Under the pieces are notes generated by a model. That model was not told the origin of the DNA. It was given only the letters and a program-made list of their open reading frames with translations, and ran no database searches. The position numbers and the translations under genes are program-made. A DNA stretch of 57,563 bases from Chryseobacterium indologenes (GTDB lineage Bacteria; Bacteroidota; Bacteroidia; Flavobacteriales; Weeksellaceae). Positions 35,657 through 44,400 of this stretch are shown piece by piece. Position 1 is the stretch's first letter. Every line of letters begins with the position of its first letter. The stretch is from contig DJTE01000015.1 of NCBI GenBank assembly GCA_002439165.1, positions 1 through 57,563 of the forward strand, in the 5' to 3' direction.

Positions 35657-35730
35657 TTTAAGCGGGTATAGCCCATTCCATTGGAAAACCCTCTTTATTT
35701 AAGCGGGCTGAAGCCCACTTCTATTGAATA
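35657..35730. repeat. Two copies of the GCGGG..AGCCCA..ATTG(A/G)A element
   Basis: TTTAAGCGGGTATAGCCCAT..CCATTGGAA at 35657-35688 and TTTAAGCGGGCTGAAGCCCA..CTATTGAATA at 35698-35730. Both have a GGGC/GCCC-type stem and match the element at 28137. Confidence 0.65.
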
Positions 35731-35873
35731 ATTTTTTCCCCTGATTCCACGGATGACTGTGTTTAAGCTTTCTTATTAGTTTTTGATTCATTTCTTTTAT
35801 TGGATTTTAATAAAAAGCTATATAATCAGCGTCATCACTAAGTTTAATTCCTAACTTCTTTTGATCTCTTTAC

Positions 35874-35906
35874 AAACCTTACAGGTTTTGAAAACCTATA
35901 AGGTTT
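35874..35906. repeat. Palindrome AAACCTTACAGGTTT..
   Basis: Near-perfect inverted repeat AAACCTTACAGGTTT-TGA-AAACCTATAAGGTTT (one C/T difference in the arms), the same design as at 28427. Confidence 0.65.
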
Positions 35907-35924
35907 CGCTGTATCCATTCATAT

Positions 35925-36713
35925 TTATTCAAGAGACCATAATATTTCCTGGATGTGAAGAAAGAAGTTATACATCAGTTCTCCTCCATGTCCTAAAGCT
36001 CTTACCACAAAACCATTGTCTTCCATTGCGGAAACTCCCACCTCCATGTCTTCTTTATGCTGTTCTGCGGCTTCAATAATGGCTTCGATCAGTCCGTTTT
36101 TATCTACATTATCCTTTGTACTGTAAAAAATAAGTGTTCCCTGATGGGTATACTGCTCCAGATTTCCGATACAGCTGATAGGGATCAGGTCCGGCCGGAT
36201 CACCACATTATCTTTGATCACGAGTTTATCGTTATGATAGATTTCCATAAGATTCTGGAAGCGTTTCAGTTTGAAAACTTCTCCGTAATGTTTTCTTCCG
36301 CAGGTGATGATTTCACTGATAATAATCTGGCTGTTTTTGCCGACACGGATATTGGCTTTACTCTGAAAATTGGAATCTTCATGCGGAACCACGGGATGCG
36401 GAACGTAAGCAAAAGAAGTATTGTCTTCCATTTTTACATGAAGTTCCTGCACTGCTTTATCTTTCATATTGAACAGTCTCTGGTACGACTGTGACTGCAG
36501 CTGAAGGGACGCTCCTTTTTCCAGGCTTACATCCAGATGATAATGGTCTCCGTCCAGGATTCCGGGGGAAGAGCTCATCACCATCTGGTAGAGCTTTTTG
36601 TCGCTTTTCCGCTGTCCTACGGAAACTACCCTGAAAGGAAGTGAAACATAAAGGTCTTTCACATACGATTCTCCTCCCTTGAATCCTGCAATAATATTTA
36701 AACGACTGTCCAT
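35925..36713 (-). CDS. ureD: Urease accessory protein UreD
   Basis: A 262-aa scaffold protein that binds apo-urease and recruits UreF and UreG for nickel insertion. Family segments visible: LPFRVVSVGQ near the start, SSSPGILDGDHYHLDVSLEK (about 45-65), GASLQLQSQSYQRLFNM and YVPHPVVPHEDSNF. The length is normal. It starts 4 bases after the ureG stop, so the two are tightly coupled. Confidence 0.93.
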   Translation of the reverse strand: MDSRLNIIAGFKGGESYVKDLYVSLPFRVVSVGQRKSDKKLYQMVMSSSPGILDGDHYHLDVSLEKGASLQLQSQSYQRLFNMKDKAVQELHVKMEDNTSFAYVPHPVVPHEDSNFQSKANIRVGKNSQIIISEIITCGRKHYGEVFKLKRFQNLMEIYHNDKLVIKDNVVIRPDLIPISCIGNLEQYTHQGTLIFYSTKDNVDKNGLIEAIIEAAEQHKEDMEVGVSAMEDNGFVVRALGHGGELMYNFFLHIQEILWSLE

Positions 36714-36717
36714 TGAT

Positions 36718-37356
36718 TTATCTTACCAGGTTCGGTTCTTCAATTTCTTCAAGAAGCGCATATTTTTTTATCCATCCGATTACTTTATCCAGTCCTTCAT
36801 CTGTTTTAAGGTTGGTGAAAACGAAAGGATTTCCTTTTCTCATTCTTCTGGCATCATTTTCCATCACTTCAAGGCTGGCTCCTACATAAGGGGCAAGGTC
36901 GATTTTATTGATGATCAAAAGATCTGATCTGGTAATACCGGGGCCTCCTTTTCTCGGGATTTTTTCACCTTCTGCCACATCAATAATAAAGATGGTAACA
37001 TCAGCAAGATCCGGGCTGAATGTTGCGGAAAGGTTATCACCTCCACTTTCGATGAGCACCAGCTCAATGTCCGGAAAACGTGCGGCCAGCTCATCCACCG
37101 CTTCAAGATTCATACTTGCATCTTCACGGATAGCCGTGTGAGGGCAGCCTCCTGTTTCCACGCCGATAATTCTGTCATGGGGAAGAAGGCTGTTTTTCGC
37201 CATGAATTCAGCGTCTTCTTTGGTGTAAATATCATTGGTAATTACGCCAAGATCATAAGTCCCGAATAATTTTCTGCTTAAACGTTCCAATAATGCGGTT
37301 TTTCCGGAACCTACCGGTCCTGCCACTCCTACTTTTATATATTTTCTGTTTTCCAT
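36718..37356 (-). CDS. ureG: Urease accessory GTPase UreG
   Basis: A 212-aa GTPase that powers nickel delivery to urease. P-loop GPVGSGKT (13-20), the nickel-binding CPH motif (Cys71-Pro-His73), ESGGDN (103-108) and NKID (150-153) are all in place. It is 136 bases after ureF and 4 bases before ureD. Confidence 0.97.
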   Translation of the reverse strand: MENRKYIKVGVAGPVGSGKTALLERLSRKLFGTYDLGVITNDIYTKEDAEFMAKNSLLPHDRIIGVETGGCPHTAIREDASMNLEAVDELAARFPDIELVLIESGGDNLSATFSPDLADVTIFIIDVAEGEKIPRKGGPGITRSDLLIINKIDLAPYVGASLEVMENDARRMRKGNPFVFTNLKTDEGLDKVIGWIKKYALLEEIEEPNLVR

Positions 37357-37492
37357 TTTTTAAATTTTTGTTTTTTTAACGCTATGAGCGTTATTTTTTA
37401 ATTGATTGAGAATATTTACGGACACAAGGACGTTTCATTCAGTAAGGAATCTTTCTGTTCAATCATTTTATCCTTTTGTCTTTTTCAGATTA

Positions 37493-38191
37493 TTATGACA
37501 TATACAGCCTGGAATAGAGTCTTTCGTGCTGCATGCATCTGATATCGAAAGCGGTATTGCACAATCCTACCATATCCCTGTCCAGTTCTATGGTTTCACG
37601 GGCTGTTTTTTCCATAACCGGATAGAGCGAGAACAGGATGTCCTGACCATCAAGCTGTCCCAGCGGAACCAGCTTTACCGCATTCGTAATCATTCCCGCC
37701 ACGGAAGTGTAGTAAAAACCGAGAAGTGCTTCATAAAGAGGAATTTTCATCAGATAAGCATATACTCCGAATACGATACAGTAATGTGAATTGGCTTCAC
37801 GGTTCTGAACAGCCTTTTCAAAAGCTTCCATAAAAGGAAAATTTTCTCTTCTTTTGAAGATCTTAATCAGCCTCAGCCCCAGTTTCTGGCTGGCCTGGCG
37901 GATTTCTCTGGGACATTTTATGGCATTGCATTCGTTATCCAGGCTTAAAAGCATTTCCAGATCGTTATTTTCAGCAGCTTCATAAGCTAGTTTTACAAAA
38001 GCTCCGTCATTGTATTTAAGGTTGTACTGAAGCATATTCTGTACAAATTCCTTTGCGGTCTGTACATTGTTTACAATACTCTCCTGCACATAGGTTTCCA
38101 GCCCGTTGGAATGGGTATACCCTCCGATTGGCAGTGTAGGATCCGCAAGATGCAGCAATCCTGATAAAAAATTAAGATTCATATTATTCAT
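37493..38191 (-). CDS. ureF: Urease accessory protein UreF
   Basis: A 232-aa all-helical protein that bridges UreD and UreG and couples GTP hydrolysis to nickel release. Family markers: LLHLADPTLPIGGYTHSNGL and ETYVQES in the first 40 residues, and a C-terminal region around NAVKLVPLGQLDGQDIL. The start overlaps the ureE end by 8 bases. Confidence 0.93.
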   Translation of the reverse strand: MNNMNLNFLSGLLHLADPTLPIGGYTHSNGLETYVQESIVNNVQTAKEFVQNMLQYNLKYNDGAFVKLAYEAAENNDLEMLLSLDNECNAIKCPREIRQASQKLGLRLIKIFKRRENFPFMEAFEKAVQNREANSHYCIVFGVYAYLMKIPLYEALLGFYYTSVAGMITNAVKLVPLGQLDGQDILFSLYPVMEKTARETIELDRDMVGLCNTAFDIRCMQHERLYSRLYMS

Positions 38192-38693
38192 CTTTCGGGG
38201 CAGCCATTTTTAAGATTTTTGTAAAGATGGTAGATCCTAAGCTTCCGTGTCCGTGAGGTTCTACATTGGATTTGAGAAGGTTCAGCAGTTTTACGGACTG
38301 TTTTTCCGGTTTGAAGCCGCTGGCCTCCAGCCATCTGAACATAGGCATTTCGAAAGGAAGCAGCACTTTATCATCCTGGATAAAAAGCGGGATATGTTTA
38401 TTACCGATTTCATAGCAAACGGTACCCATTTCCAGCAGAGAGCCCGGGGCCATAACGATGGCATCTGTTTCTACAACATTTACGGCAATCACTTTTTCCG
38501 CATCCTCGAAAAGAATATCACCTTCGCGCAGACGCTGTCCTTCCCGAAGGAATTTGATGGCTACATCGGTACCCCGTCTGGTTTTTTTACGCTGGATTCT
38601 TTTGGTGGTTTCAAACCATTCCAGGTCCAGATAATCTATATTTTTGTCAGTAGGTTTTTCGGTGAGATTGCCTATGGTTTGATTAATGATCAT
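38184..38693 (-). CDS. ureE: Urease accessory protein UreE
   Basis: A nickel metallochaperone. I prefer the start at MIINQTIGN (169 aa); a start 24 bases further up is also open and overlaps the previous gene more. The N-terminal domain has FLREGQRLREGDILFE. The C-terminal domain has GTVCYEIGNKHIPLFI with the conserved nickel-site His, then MFRWLEASGFKPEKQ. The end has only a short HGHGS motif and no long His-tail. It is cotranscribed with ureF, which it overlaps. Confidence 0.93.
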   Translation of the reverse strand: MIINQTIGNLTEKPTDKNIDYLDLEWFETTKRIQRKKTRRGTDVAIKFLREGQRLREGDILFEDAEKVIAVNVVETDAIVMAPGSLLEMGTVCYEIGNKHIPLFIQDDKVLLPFEMPMFRWLEASGFKPEKQSVKLLNLLKSNVEPHGHGSLGSTIFTKILKMAAPKDE

Positions 38694-39327
38694 TTTCCGA
38701 TTTTTTTCTGAAGTCAAAGTTTTTAGAAATGCCTACTCCGAATGTTGAACCACTGATTCCTGCCACATAGCTCTTCGTCCAGCCTTCCTGTTTTGTTTTG
38801 GTCTGAAGCATTGAAAGTTCTGCAAATTTGAATTTCAATGCCCAGCCTCCGCCTAATAATATTCCGATGAGAGGATACGCACGGAGACGGAATCCGTTAA
38901 AGTTCTGCATCTCATCAGCTGTTGTGGCTTGCTGTCCCCAGACGTAATGGGCATCAATCTGGCCGATCAGTACAAAGTATTTTCCGAGCATTAATGATGG
39001 ACTGTACCAGATTCCGGCTTCATTCTGCTTATAGGCCACATGATGATCAACCGTATTCTGGGAATAGGCGTAGTTCACCCCGATAAGGTCATTGTTATTG
39101 ATAAAATACCCTACTCCAAGCGGTGCGCTTGAAACGGTACTGCTGCTCGTTGAGGGTGTTGTTACTTTGGAGTAATCCAGTGAACCATACACCATAAACT
39201 GTCCTTTCGGCCCGTCTTCATCGCTTTTCAGCCTGTGTCCTCCCAGAAACTGTGCGCTCAGATTTCCTGAAAGGGCAGACATTCCGGCTATGGCAAGAGC
39301 GAAAACTGTTTTATTTAAATATTTCAT
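38683..39327 (-). CDS. Outer-membrane beta-barrel-type protein in the urease operon
   Basis: A 214-aa protein with a signal peptide (residues 1-26, ending GNLSAQ). The body alternates short strands with turns (FMVYGSLDYSKVTTP, PLGVGYFINNNDLIGVNYAYS, IGILLGGGWALKFKFAELS) and ends in FGVGISKNFDF, like an eight-stranded OmpA/OmpW-type barrel. No urease-family function is known to me. It lies between ureC and ureE and overlaps the latter by about 11 bases. That makes it part of the operon, perhaps as an outer-membrane pore or metal-binding protein. Confidence 0.7.
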   Translation of the reverse strand: MKYLNKTVFALAIAGMSALSGNLSAQFLGGHRLKSDEDGPKGQFMVYGSLDYSKVTTPSTSSSTVSSAPLGVGYFINNNDLIGVNYAYSQNTVDHHVAYKQNEAGIWYSPSLMLGKYFVLIGQIDAHYVWGQQATTADEMQNFNGFRLRAYPLIGILLGGGWALKFKFAELSMLQTKTKQEGWTKSYVAGISGSTFGVGISKNFDFRKKSENDH

Positions 39328-39389
39328 TCTAAACTTAGTGCTATAATTATTTTAAAATATTGACTGGTATATCTTTTTACCGTTAAATA

Positions 39390-39419
39390 AACCTGACAGA
39401 TTTTTGAAACCTGTCAGGT
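39390..39419. repeat. Palindrome AACCTGACAG..CTGTCAGGT
   Basis: An inverted repeat of the common flavobacterial AACCTGTCAGGT type, in the 113-base gap between ureC and the outer-membrane gene. It could act as an attenuating hairpin after ureC. Confidence 0.6.
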
Positions 39420-39440
39420 CTGGGGTCAACAAGATTTATC

Positions 39441-41162
39441 CTAGAACAGGTAATACAGCTGTGTTAAAGGAAGTTTTTCTGCCGGTTCGCAGGTGATGTA
39501 TTCACCGTCTACCGTTACTTTATAATTTTCAGGATTCACTTCGATTAAAGGGGTCTTATCGTTATGGATGAGGTCTTTTTTAGAAATATTCCTGCAGTTT
39601 TTCACCGGAAGGATCATCTTTTCCAGTTTGTAGGAAGCGATGGTTCCGTTATCGATAGAAATCTGGGAAACGAAATTGGCACAGGTCCCGAACTTGGCTT
39701 TTCCGTGAGCTCCGAACATATTTCTGTAAATGATAGGCTGCGGCGTCGGGATAGATGCATTAGGATCCCCCATTTTAGCAGCAATTACAAATCCTCCTTT
39801 TACGATCATTTCCGGCTTTACTCCAAATAATGCAGGTTTCCAGATCACCAGGTCAGCTAATTTTCCTTTTTCAAGCGATCCTACATATTCTGAAATACCG
39901 TGTGCAATGGCAGGGTTGATTGTATATTTAGCCACATATCTTTTAGCACGGTAGTTGTCGTTTCCTGTGTCTTTATCTTCATCAAGGTCACCTCTCTGCT
40001 CTTTCATTTTGCTTGCCGTCTGCCAGGTTCTTGTAATCACTTCACCCGGTCTTCCCATTGCCTGGGAATCGGAACTCATGATGCTGAATACCCCCATATC
40101 GTGAAGAATATCTTCTGCGGCAATGGTTTCAGGGCGGATACGTGAATCTGCGAATGCCACATCTTCAGGAATGTTTTTGCTCAGGTGATGGCAAACCATC
40201 AGCATATCCAGGTGTTCATCAATCGTATTGACGGTATAAGGACGTGTAGGGTTGGTAGAAGCCGGCAGTACATTCGGATACATGGCTGCTTTAATGATGT
40301 CCGGAGCGTGACCTCCACCTGCTCCTTCTGTGTGGAAGGTGTGAATGACTCTTCCGTTGATTGCTCTCATGGTATCTTCCAGAAAGCCTCCTTCATTTAG
40401 GGTATCGGTGTGAATAGCAACCTGTACGTCATATTTATCGGCTACTTTTAATGCAGCATCAATCGTGGCGGGAGTTGCTCCCCAGTCTTCATGGATCTTT
40501 ACTCCCAGAGCACCTGCTTCCACCTGTTCTTCAATAGGTTCTTCTGCTGAACAGTTCCCTTTTCCGAAGAATCCTAAATTCATCGGATATTCTTCTGCGG
40601 CTTCCAGCATTTTCTGCATATTGAATCTTCCCGGGGTAACCGTTGTAGCATTGGTTCCGTCATTCGGGCCTGTTCCACCTCCTATCATGGTGGTGATTCC
40701 GCTGTACAGGGAGGTTTCGATCTGCTGCGGACAGATGTAGTGGATGTGGGTATCAATTCCTCCGGCCGTTACGATATATCCTTTTCCTCCATGAACTTCC
40801 GTAGAGGCTCCGATAATCATATCCGGCGACACCCCATCCATCGTATCCGGGTTTCCTGCTTTCCCGATTCCTACGATCTTACCGTCTTTGATTCCGATAT
40901 CTCCTTTTACAATTCCCCAGTGGTCAATGATTACGGCTCCTGTAATGCAAAGGTCAAGCACGCCTTCGTCTCTTTTTGCCGTTACATTCTGCCCCATCCC
41001 GTCACGTACGGTTTTTCCGCCTCCGAAAACGGCTTCGTCTCCGTAGTGGGTAAAATCTTTTTCTATTTCGATAATGATTTCCGTATCTCCCAGTCTGATT
41101 TTGTCTCCAGCCGTAGGACCTAATATATTGGCGTATTGTTTTCTGTCTACGTTTAAGCTCAT
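39441..41162 (-). CDS. ureC: Urease subunit alpha (catalytic)
   Basis: A 573-aa catalytic subunit that hydrolyses urea to ammonia and carbamate. All active-site positions are present: nickel ligands His139 and His141, carbamylated Lys222 (VKIHEDWGAT), His251, His277 and Asp365 (SSDSQAMG), substrate-side His224, and flap Cys324-His325. These sit five residues further along than in the Klebsiella enzyme. It follows ureB by one base and is normal in length. Confidence 0.98.
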   Translation of the reverse strand: MSLNVDRKQYANILGPTAGDKIRLGDTEIIIEIEKDFTHYGDEAVFGGGKTVRDGMGQNVTAKRDEGVLDLCITGAVIIDHWGIVKGDIGIKDGKIVGIGKAGNPDTMDGVSPDMIIGASTEVHGGKGYIVTAGGIDTHIHYICPQQIETSLYSGITTMIGGGTGPNDGTNATTVTPGRFNMQKMLEAAEEYPMNLGFFGKGNCSAEEPIEEQVEAGALGVKIHEDWGATPATIDAALKVADKYDVQVAIHTDTLNEGGFLEDTMRAINGRVIHTFHTEGAGGGHAPDIIKAAMYPNVLPASTNPTRPYTVNTIDEHLDMLMVCHHLSKNIPEDVAFADSRIRPETIAAEDILHDMGVFSIMSSDSQAMGRPGEVITRTWQTASKMKEQRGDLDEDKDTGNDNYRAKRYVAKYTINPAIAHGISEYVGSLEKGKLADLVIWKPALFGVKPEMIVKGGFVIAAKMGDPNASIPTPQPIIYRNMFGAHGKAKFGTCANFVSQISIDNGTIASYKLEKMILPVKNCRNISKKDLIHNDKTPLIEVNPENYKVTVDGEYITCEPAEKLPLTQLYYLF

Positions 41163-41163
41163 C

Positions 41164-41532
41164 TTAATGATTTTTAAAGTTTAACTCTTCAATTTTGGCC
41201 AGGCTTGCTTTTTTCTGTTCTTCGGAATCTACCTGTCCGTCTACAAGATTATTGAAGCCCATTGCTTTTTTGGTTCCTCCTATTTCTACCAGCTCTACTA
41301 CTTTTTCTTCTCCCGGCTCAAAACGCACGGCAGTACTGGCTACAATATTCAGTCTCTTTCCGAATGCTTTTTCACGCTCAAAGCTCATTGCCTTATTGAC
41401 TTCGAAAAAGTGAAAGTGTGAACCTACCTGAATGGGACGGTCTCCTGTATTGGTTACTTTTATTTTTACCGTTTCTCTGCCTTCGTTGCAGATAATGGTA
41501 CCTTCTTTTACAAAAATTTCTCCTGGTATCAT
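41164..41532 (-). CDS. ureB: Urease subunit beta
   Basis: A 122-aa structural subunit. MIPGEIFVKEGTIICNEGRE at the start, then NTGDRPIQVGSHFHFFEVNK and LNIVASTAVRFEPGEEK, are the standard UreB sequence. It is a separate gene rather than a fusion with ureA. It lies 14 bases after ureA and one base before ureC. Confidence 0.97.
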   Translation of the reverse strand: MIPGEIFVKEGTIICNEGRETVKIKVTNTGDRPIQVGSHFHFFEVNKAMSFEREKAFGKRLNIVASTAVRFEPGEEKVVELVEIGGTKKAMGFNNLVDGQVDSEEQKKASLAKIEELNFKNH

Positions 41533-41546
41533 AATAGAAATAGGTA

Positions 41547-41849
41547 TTAGCGGATTGGGTTATGCACGGTTACCAGTTTGGTTCCGTCGGGAAAGGTTGC
41601 TTCGATCTGTACGTCATGAATCATTTCTGCCACTCCCGGCATTACATCATCTTTGGTAAGCAGATTGGCACCTTCCTGCATCAGCTCGGCTACTTTTTTT
41701 CCGTCTCTGGCGCCTTCCAGCAAAAAGTGACTGATTAAAGCGATGGATTCCGGATAGTTTAATTTAAGGCCTCTTGCCTTTCTTTTTAGGGCAAGTTCTC
41801 CTGCCAGGAACAGCATAAGCTTTTCCGTTTCTCTCGGTGTTAAATGCAT
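41547..41849 (-). CDS. ureA: Urease subunit gamma
   Basis: The chosen start at MHLTPRETEKLMLFLAGELA gives exactly 100 aa, the family's usual length. An upstream in-frame start adds 19 residues that do not belong. LNYPESIALISHFLLEGARD, then VAELMQEGANLLTKDDVMPG and VTVHNPI complete the match. It is the first gene of the urease operon. A near-consensus promoter box (TACTTTG) lies near 41915-41922 on the minus strand. Confidence 0.97.
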   Translation of the reverse strand: MHLTPRETEKLMLFLAGELALKRKARGLKLNYPESIALISHFLLEGARDGKKVAELMQEGANLLTKDDVMPGVAEMIHDVQIEATFPDGTKLVTVHNPIR

Positions 41850-42006
41850 AATATTGAATTTAAAAATTGGGTATACGATTCCCTGTCTGCCTTTCTGTAA
41901 AGGCAAATGAAGGGTTCAAAGTATCGGATAAGAGGTAATGAGTACTATGGATATGTATTTTTATACCTATCAGTTATAGCGATTCATTAAAAAATGGATG
42001 TGATGA

Positions 42007-42369
42007 TTAGCAGCCTGCAATCTGCAAAGACTGATACAGGATGTATCTTGGTGCTGTAATATAAACGCGGTTCTGTACGGCCGCTACTTTGGTATTGTAC
42101 GTATAACCGTTGAAGAAAAAGTTAAGCCATTGCTGGGTGATGATTGAGTAATCAAATTTTACTTTTTCAGGGTCTTCGGAATCCTGGGTATCCTGATCGT
42201 CGGAAAGATTATAGATATCAGCCTGGGTCTGGTTATCGGACTGTTTCAGAATATGTGCTTTTGATGAAGCATCAGCATATGACTGAGTTTTGCCCTGATC
42301 TGCAAATAGACCTGCACACAAGGCGGCAAAAAACATTATAAAAGAGAATAATAGAATCCTTTTTTTCAT
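42007..42369 (-). CDS. Hypothetical secreted protein upstream of urease
   Basis: About 120 aa from MKKRILLFSFIMFFAALCAG, a signal peptide (likely cut near AGLFA). Thirteen extra residues upstream are open but unlikely. The mature part is polar and acidic (SDDQDTQDSEDPEK) with a C-terminal aromatic region (QQWLNFFFNGYTYNTK) and a final Cys. No family is recognised. It ends 157 bases before ureA in the same direction; relation to urease is uncertain. Confidence 0.55.
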   Translation of the reverse strand: MKKRILLFSFIMFFAALCAGLFADQGKTQSYADASSKAHILKQSDNQTQADIYNLSDDQDTQDSEDPEKVKFDYSIITQQWLNFFFNGYTYNTKVAAVQNRVYITAPRYILYQSLQIAGC

Positions 42370-42774
42370 ATCAGTCATTGATGGTGTAAAATTAGGGTAA
42401 TACCACATCTTTCAGCTATCAAAAAAAATCTTTAAAATGTTCAAAATCGGGACAAATCTAAAAAACAGAAAATTCAGTATTTCAGGATAACCCTCTTTAA
42501 TACAGCACATAAGATTCATTTACCAACTATGACAAGTTCTGAAGTGTTTATAATTATACAAATATTCAAATTCCGTACATTAGAACTTTTGATTTAAAAA
42601 ATCAATTAAAAAACATATAAATATCCATTTTTTTCATACTTAAAAATCATATTTTTCAAAGATCAGGCACTCCTGTTTATAATTTTACAAAAGTGAAGTG
42701 TATTTTTTCTTTCCTTATAATTATTGTAAATTTGTATACCAACATATTTTTAATTTAAAATAATACAACATAAT
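42370..42774. other. Divergent intergenic region before pruA
   Basis: About 400 bases, very AT-rich. Nothing is seen except the -7 box of pruA at 42728-42735. The long leader upstream of that box may hold regulatory sites that I cannot define. Confidence 0.5.
42728..42735 (+). promoter_or_regulatory. -7 box of pruA
   Basis: TAAATTTG, 39 bases before the ATG at 42775. Confidence 0.55.
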
Positions 42775-44400
42775 ATGTCAAAAGCAATTTCGCAAGTACC
42801 ATTAGCGGTAAACGAGCCGGTAAATTCTTATGTACCGGGATCTCCTGAAGTTAAAAGCCTTATCGCCACTTACAAAAAGATGTGGGCTGAAAAGACAGAA
42901 ATTCCAATGATCATCAACGGAAAAGAAGTGAAAACCGGTGAGAAAGTACAGCTTCAGTCTCCGCAGGATCATGCCCATGATTTCGGATTTTACCATAAGG
43001 GTACCATGCAGCATGTAGATGACGCGATCAATGCGGCTCTGGCAGCTAAAAAGGAATGGAACGAACTGGGCTGGGAACAGCGTGCAGCAATTTTCTTAAA
43101 GGCTGCTGATCTTCTTGCAGGACCTTACAGAGATGTGATCAATGCGGCAACGATGATCGGACAGTCTAAAAATGTACACCAGGCTGAGATTGATTCGGCA
43201 TGTGAGTTCATCGATTTCTTAAGATTCAACGTGGAGTTCATGACTGAAATGTATGCTGAACAGCCTGTTTCTGATAACGGAATCTGGAACCGTGTGGAAT
43301 ACAGACCGCTTGAAGGATTCTGCTTTGCAGTAACTCCGTTCAACTTTACGGCGATTTCAGGAAACCTTCCTACGTGTATGGCTATGCTTGGAAACGTTGT
43401 AGTTTGGAAACCTTCTGACAAGCAGGTTTATTCTGCAAAAGTAATTATGGATGTATTAACTGAGGCGGGTCTTCCTGCCGGGGTAATCAACATGATCTTT
43501 ACAGACGGAAAAGAAACGGCTGAAAAAGTACTGGCACACCCTGATTTTGCCGGTCTTCACTTCACCGGATCTACGAAAGTATTCCAGGGAATGTGGAAAA
43601 TGATCGGAGACAATATCCACAATTACAGAACGTATCCGAGAATTGTTGGCGAAACAGGTGGTAAAGACTTTGTAATTGCTCATCCTTCTGCCAACGTAGA
43701 GGCGGTAGCCACTGCTTTAGTAAGAGGAGCTTTCGAATACCAGGGACAGAAATGTTCCGCGGCTTCAAGAGCTTATGTACCTAAATCTCTTTGGGCTGAT
43801 GTGAAAAAAGTAATGGAAGCTCAGATGAGTACGATCAAAATAGGTTCTCCTGAGGATCCGTCCAACTTCGTGAACGCTGTCATCGACAAAAATTCTTTCG
43901 AAAAATGTAAAGGATATATCGACAGGGCGAATGCTTCCGGTGAAGCTGCCGTAGCAATCGGCGGAACATGTGATGATGCTAAAGGATGGTTTGTACACCC
44001 AACTGTAATTGAAACCACTAATCCTCAGTATGAAAGTATGGTTGAGGAAATCTTCGGGCCTATCTTATCTGTATTCGTGTATGAGGATCAGGACTGGAAA
44101 GAGACGCTAAAATTAGTTGACTCTTCTTCTCCTTATTCGTTAACAGGATCTGTTTTTGCACAGGACCGTTATGCGATCAATGAAGCATTCAAAGCTTTGG
44201 AAAATGCATCAGGAAACTTCTACATCAACGACAAACCGACCGGTGCGGTTGTAGGGCAGCAGCCTTTCGGAGGAGGAAGAGCTTCCGGTACCAACGATAA
44301 GGCAGGTTCTAAAATGAACTTACTGAGATGGACATCTGTAAGAAGTATCAAAGAAACTTTCGTTTCTCCAAAAGATTACAAATATCCATATTTAGGGTAA
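42775..44400 (+). CDS. pruA: L-glutamate gamma-semialdehyde dehydrogenase (1-pyrroline-5-carboxylate dehydrogenase)
   Basis: A 541-aa aldehyde dehydrogenase that oxidises glutamate semialdehyde to glutamate, the second step of proline catabolism. The ALDH core is intact: FAVTPFNFTAISGNLP (cofactor region), general base Glu293 in VGETGGKDFV, nucleophile Cys327 in GQKCSAASRAYVP, and EEIFGPILSVFVYED. This is the stand-alone P5CDH type without a proline dehydrogenase domain. It is monocistronic, with a strong terminator 50 bases after the stop. Confidence 0.97.
   Translation: MSKAISQVPLAVNEPVNSYVPGSPEVKSLIATYKKMWAEKTEIPMIINGKEVKTGEKVQLQSPQDHAHDFGFYHKGTMQHVDDAINAALAAKKEWNELGWEQRAAIFLKAADLLAGPYRDVINAATMIGQSKNVHQAEIDSACEFIDFLRFNVEFMTEMYAEQPVSDNGIWNRVEYRPLEGFCFAVTPFNFTAISGNLPTCMAMLGNVVVWKPSDKQVYSAKVIMDVLTEAGLPAGVINMIFTDGKETAEKVLAHPDFAGLHFTGSTKVFQGMWKMIGDNIHNYRTYPRIVGETGGKDFVIAHPSANVEAVATALVRGAFEYQGQKCSAASRAYVPKSLWADVKKVMEAQMSTIKIGSPEDPSNFVNAVIDKNSFEKCKGYIDRANASGEAAVAIGGTCDDAKGWFVHPTVIETTNPQYESMVEEIFGPILSVFVYEDQDWKETLKLVDSSSPYSLTGSVFAQDRYAINEAFKALENASGNFYINDKPTGAVVGQQPFGGGRASGTNDKAGSKMNLLRWTSVRSIKETFVSPKDYKYPYLG

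Larger units (their letters stand above)
35622..35924. other. Intergenic region with interspersed repeats inside the urease block
   Basis: It has no coding potential. It holds two GCGGGnnnAGCCCAnTnC elements (35657-35688 and 35698-35730) and a palindrome of the AAACCTTA type (35874-35906). It lies between ureD and ureH and may uncouple their expression. Confidence 0.65.
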
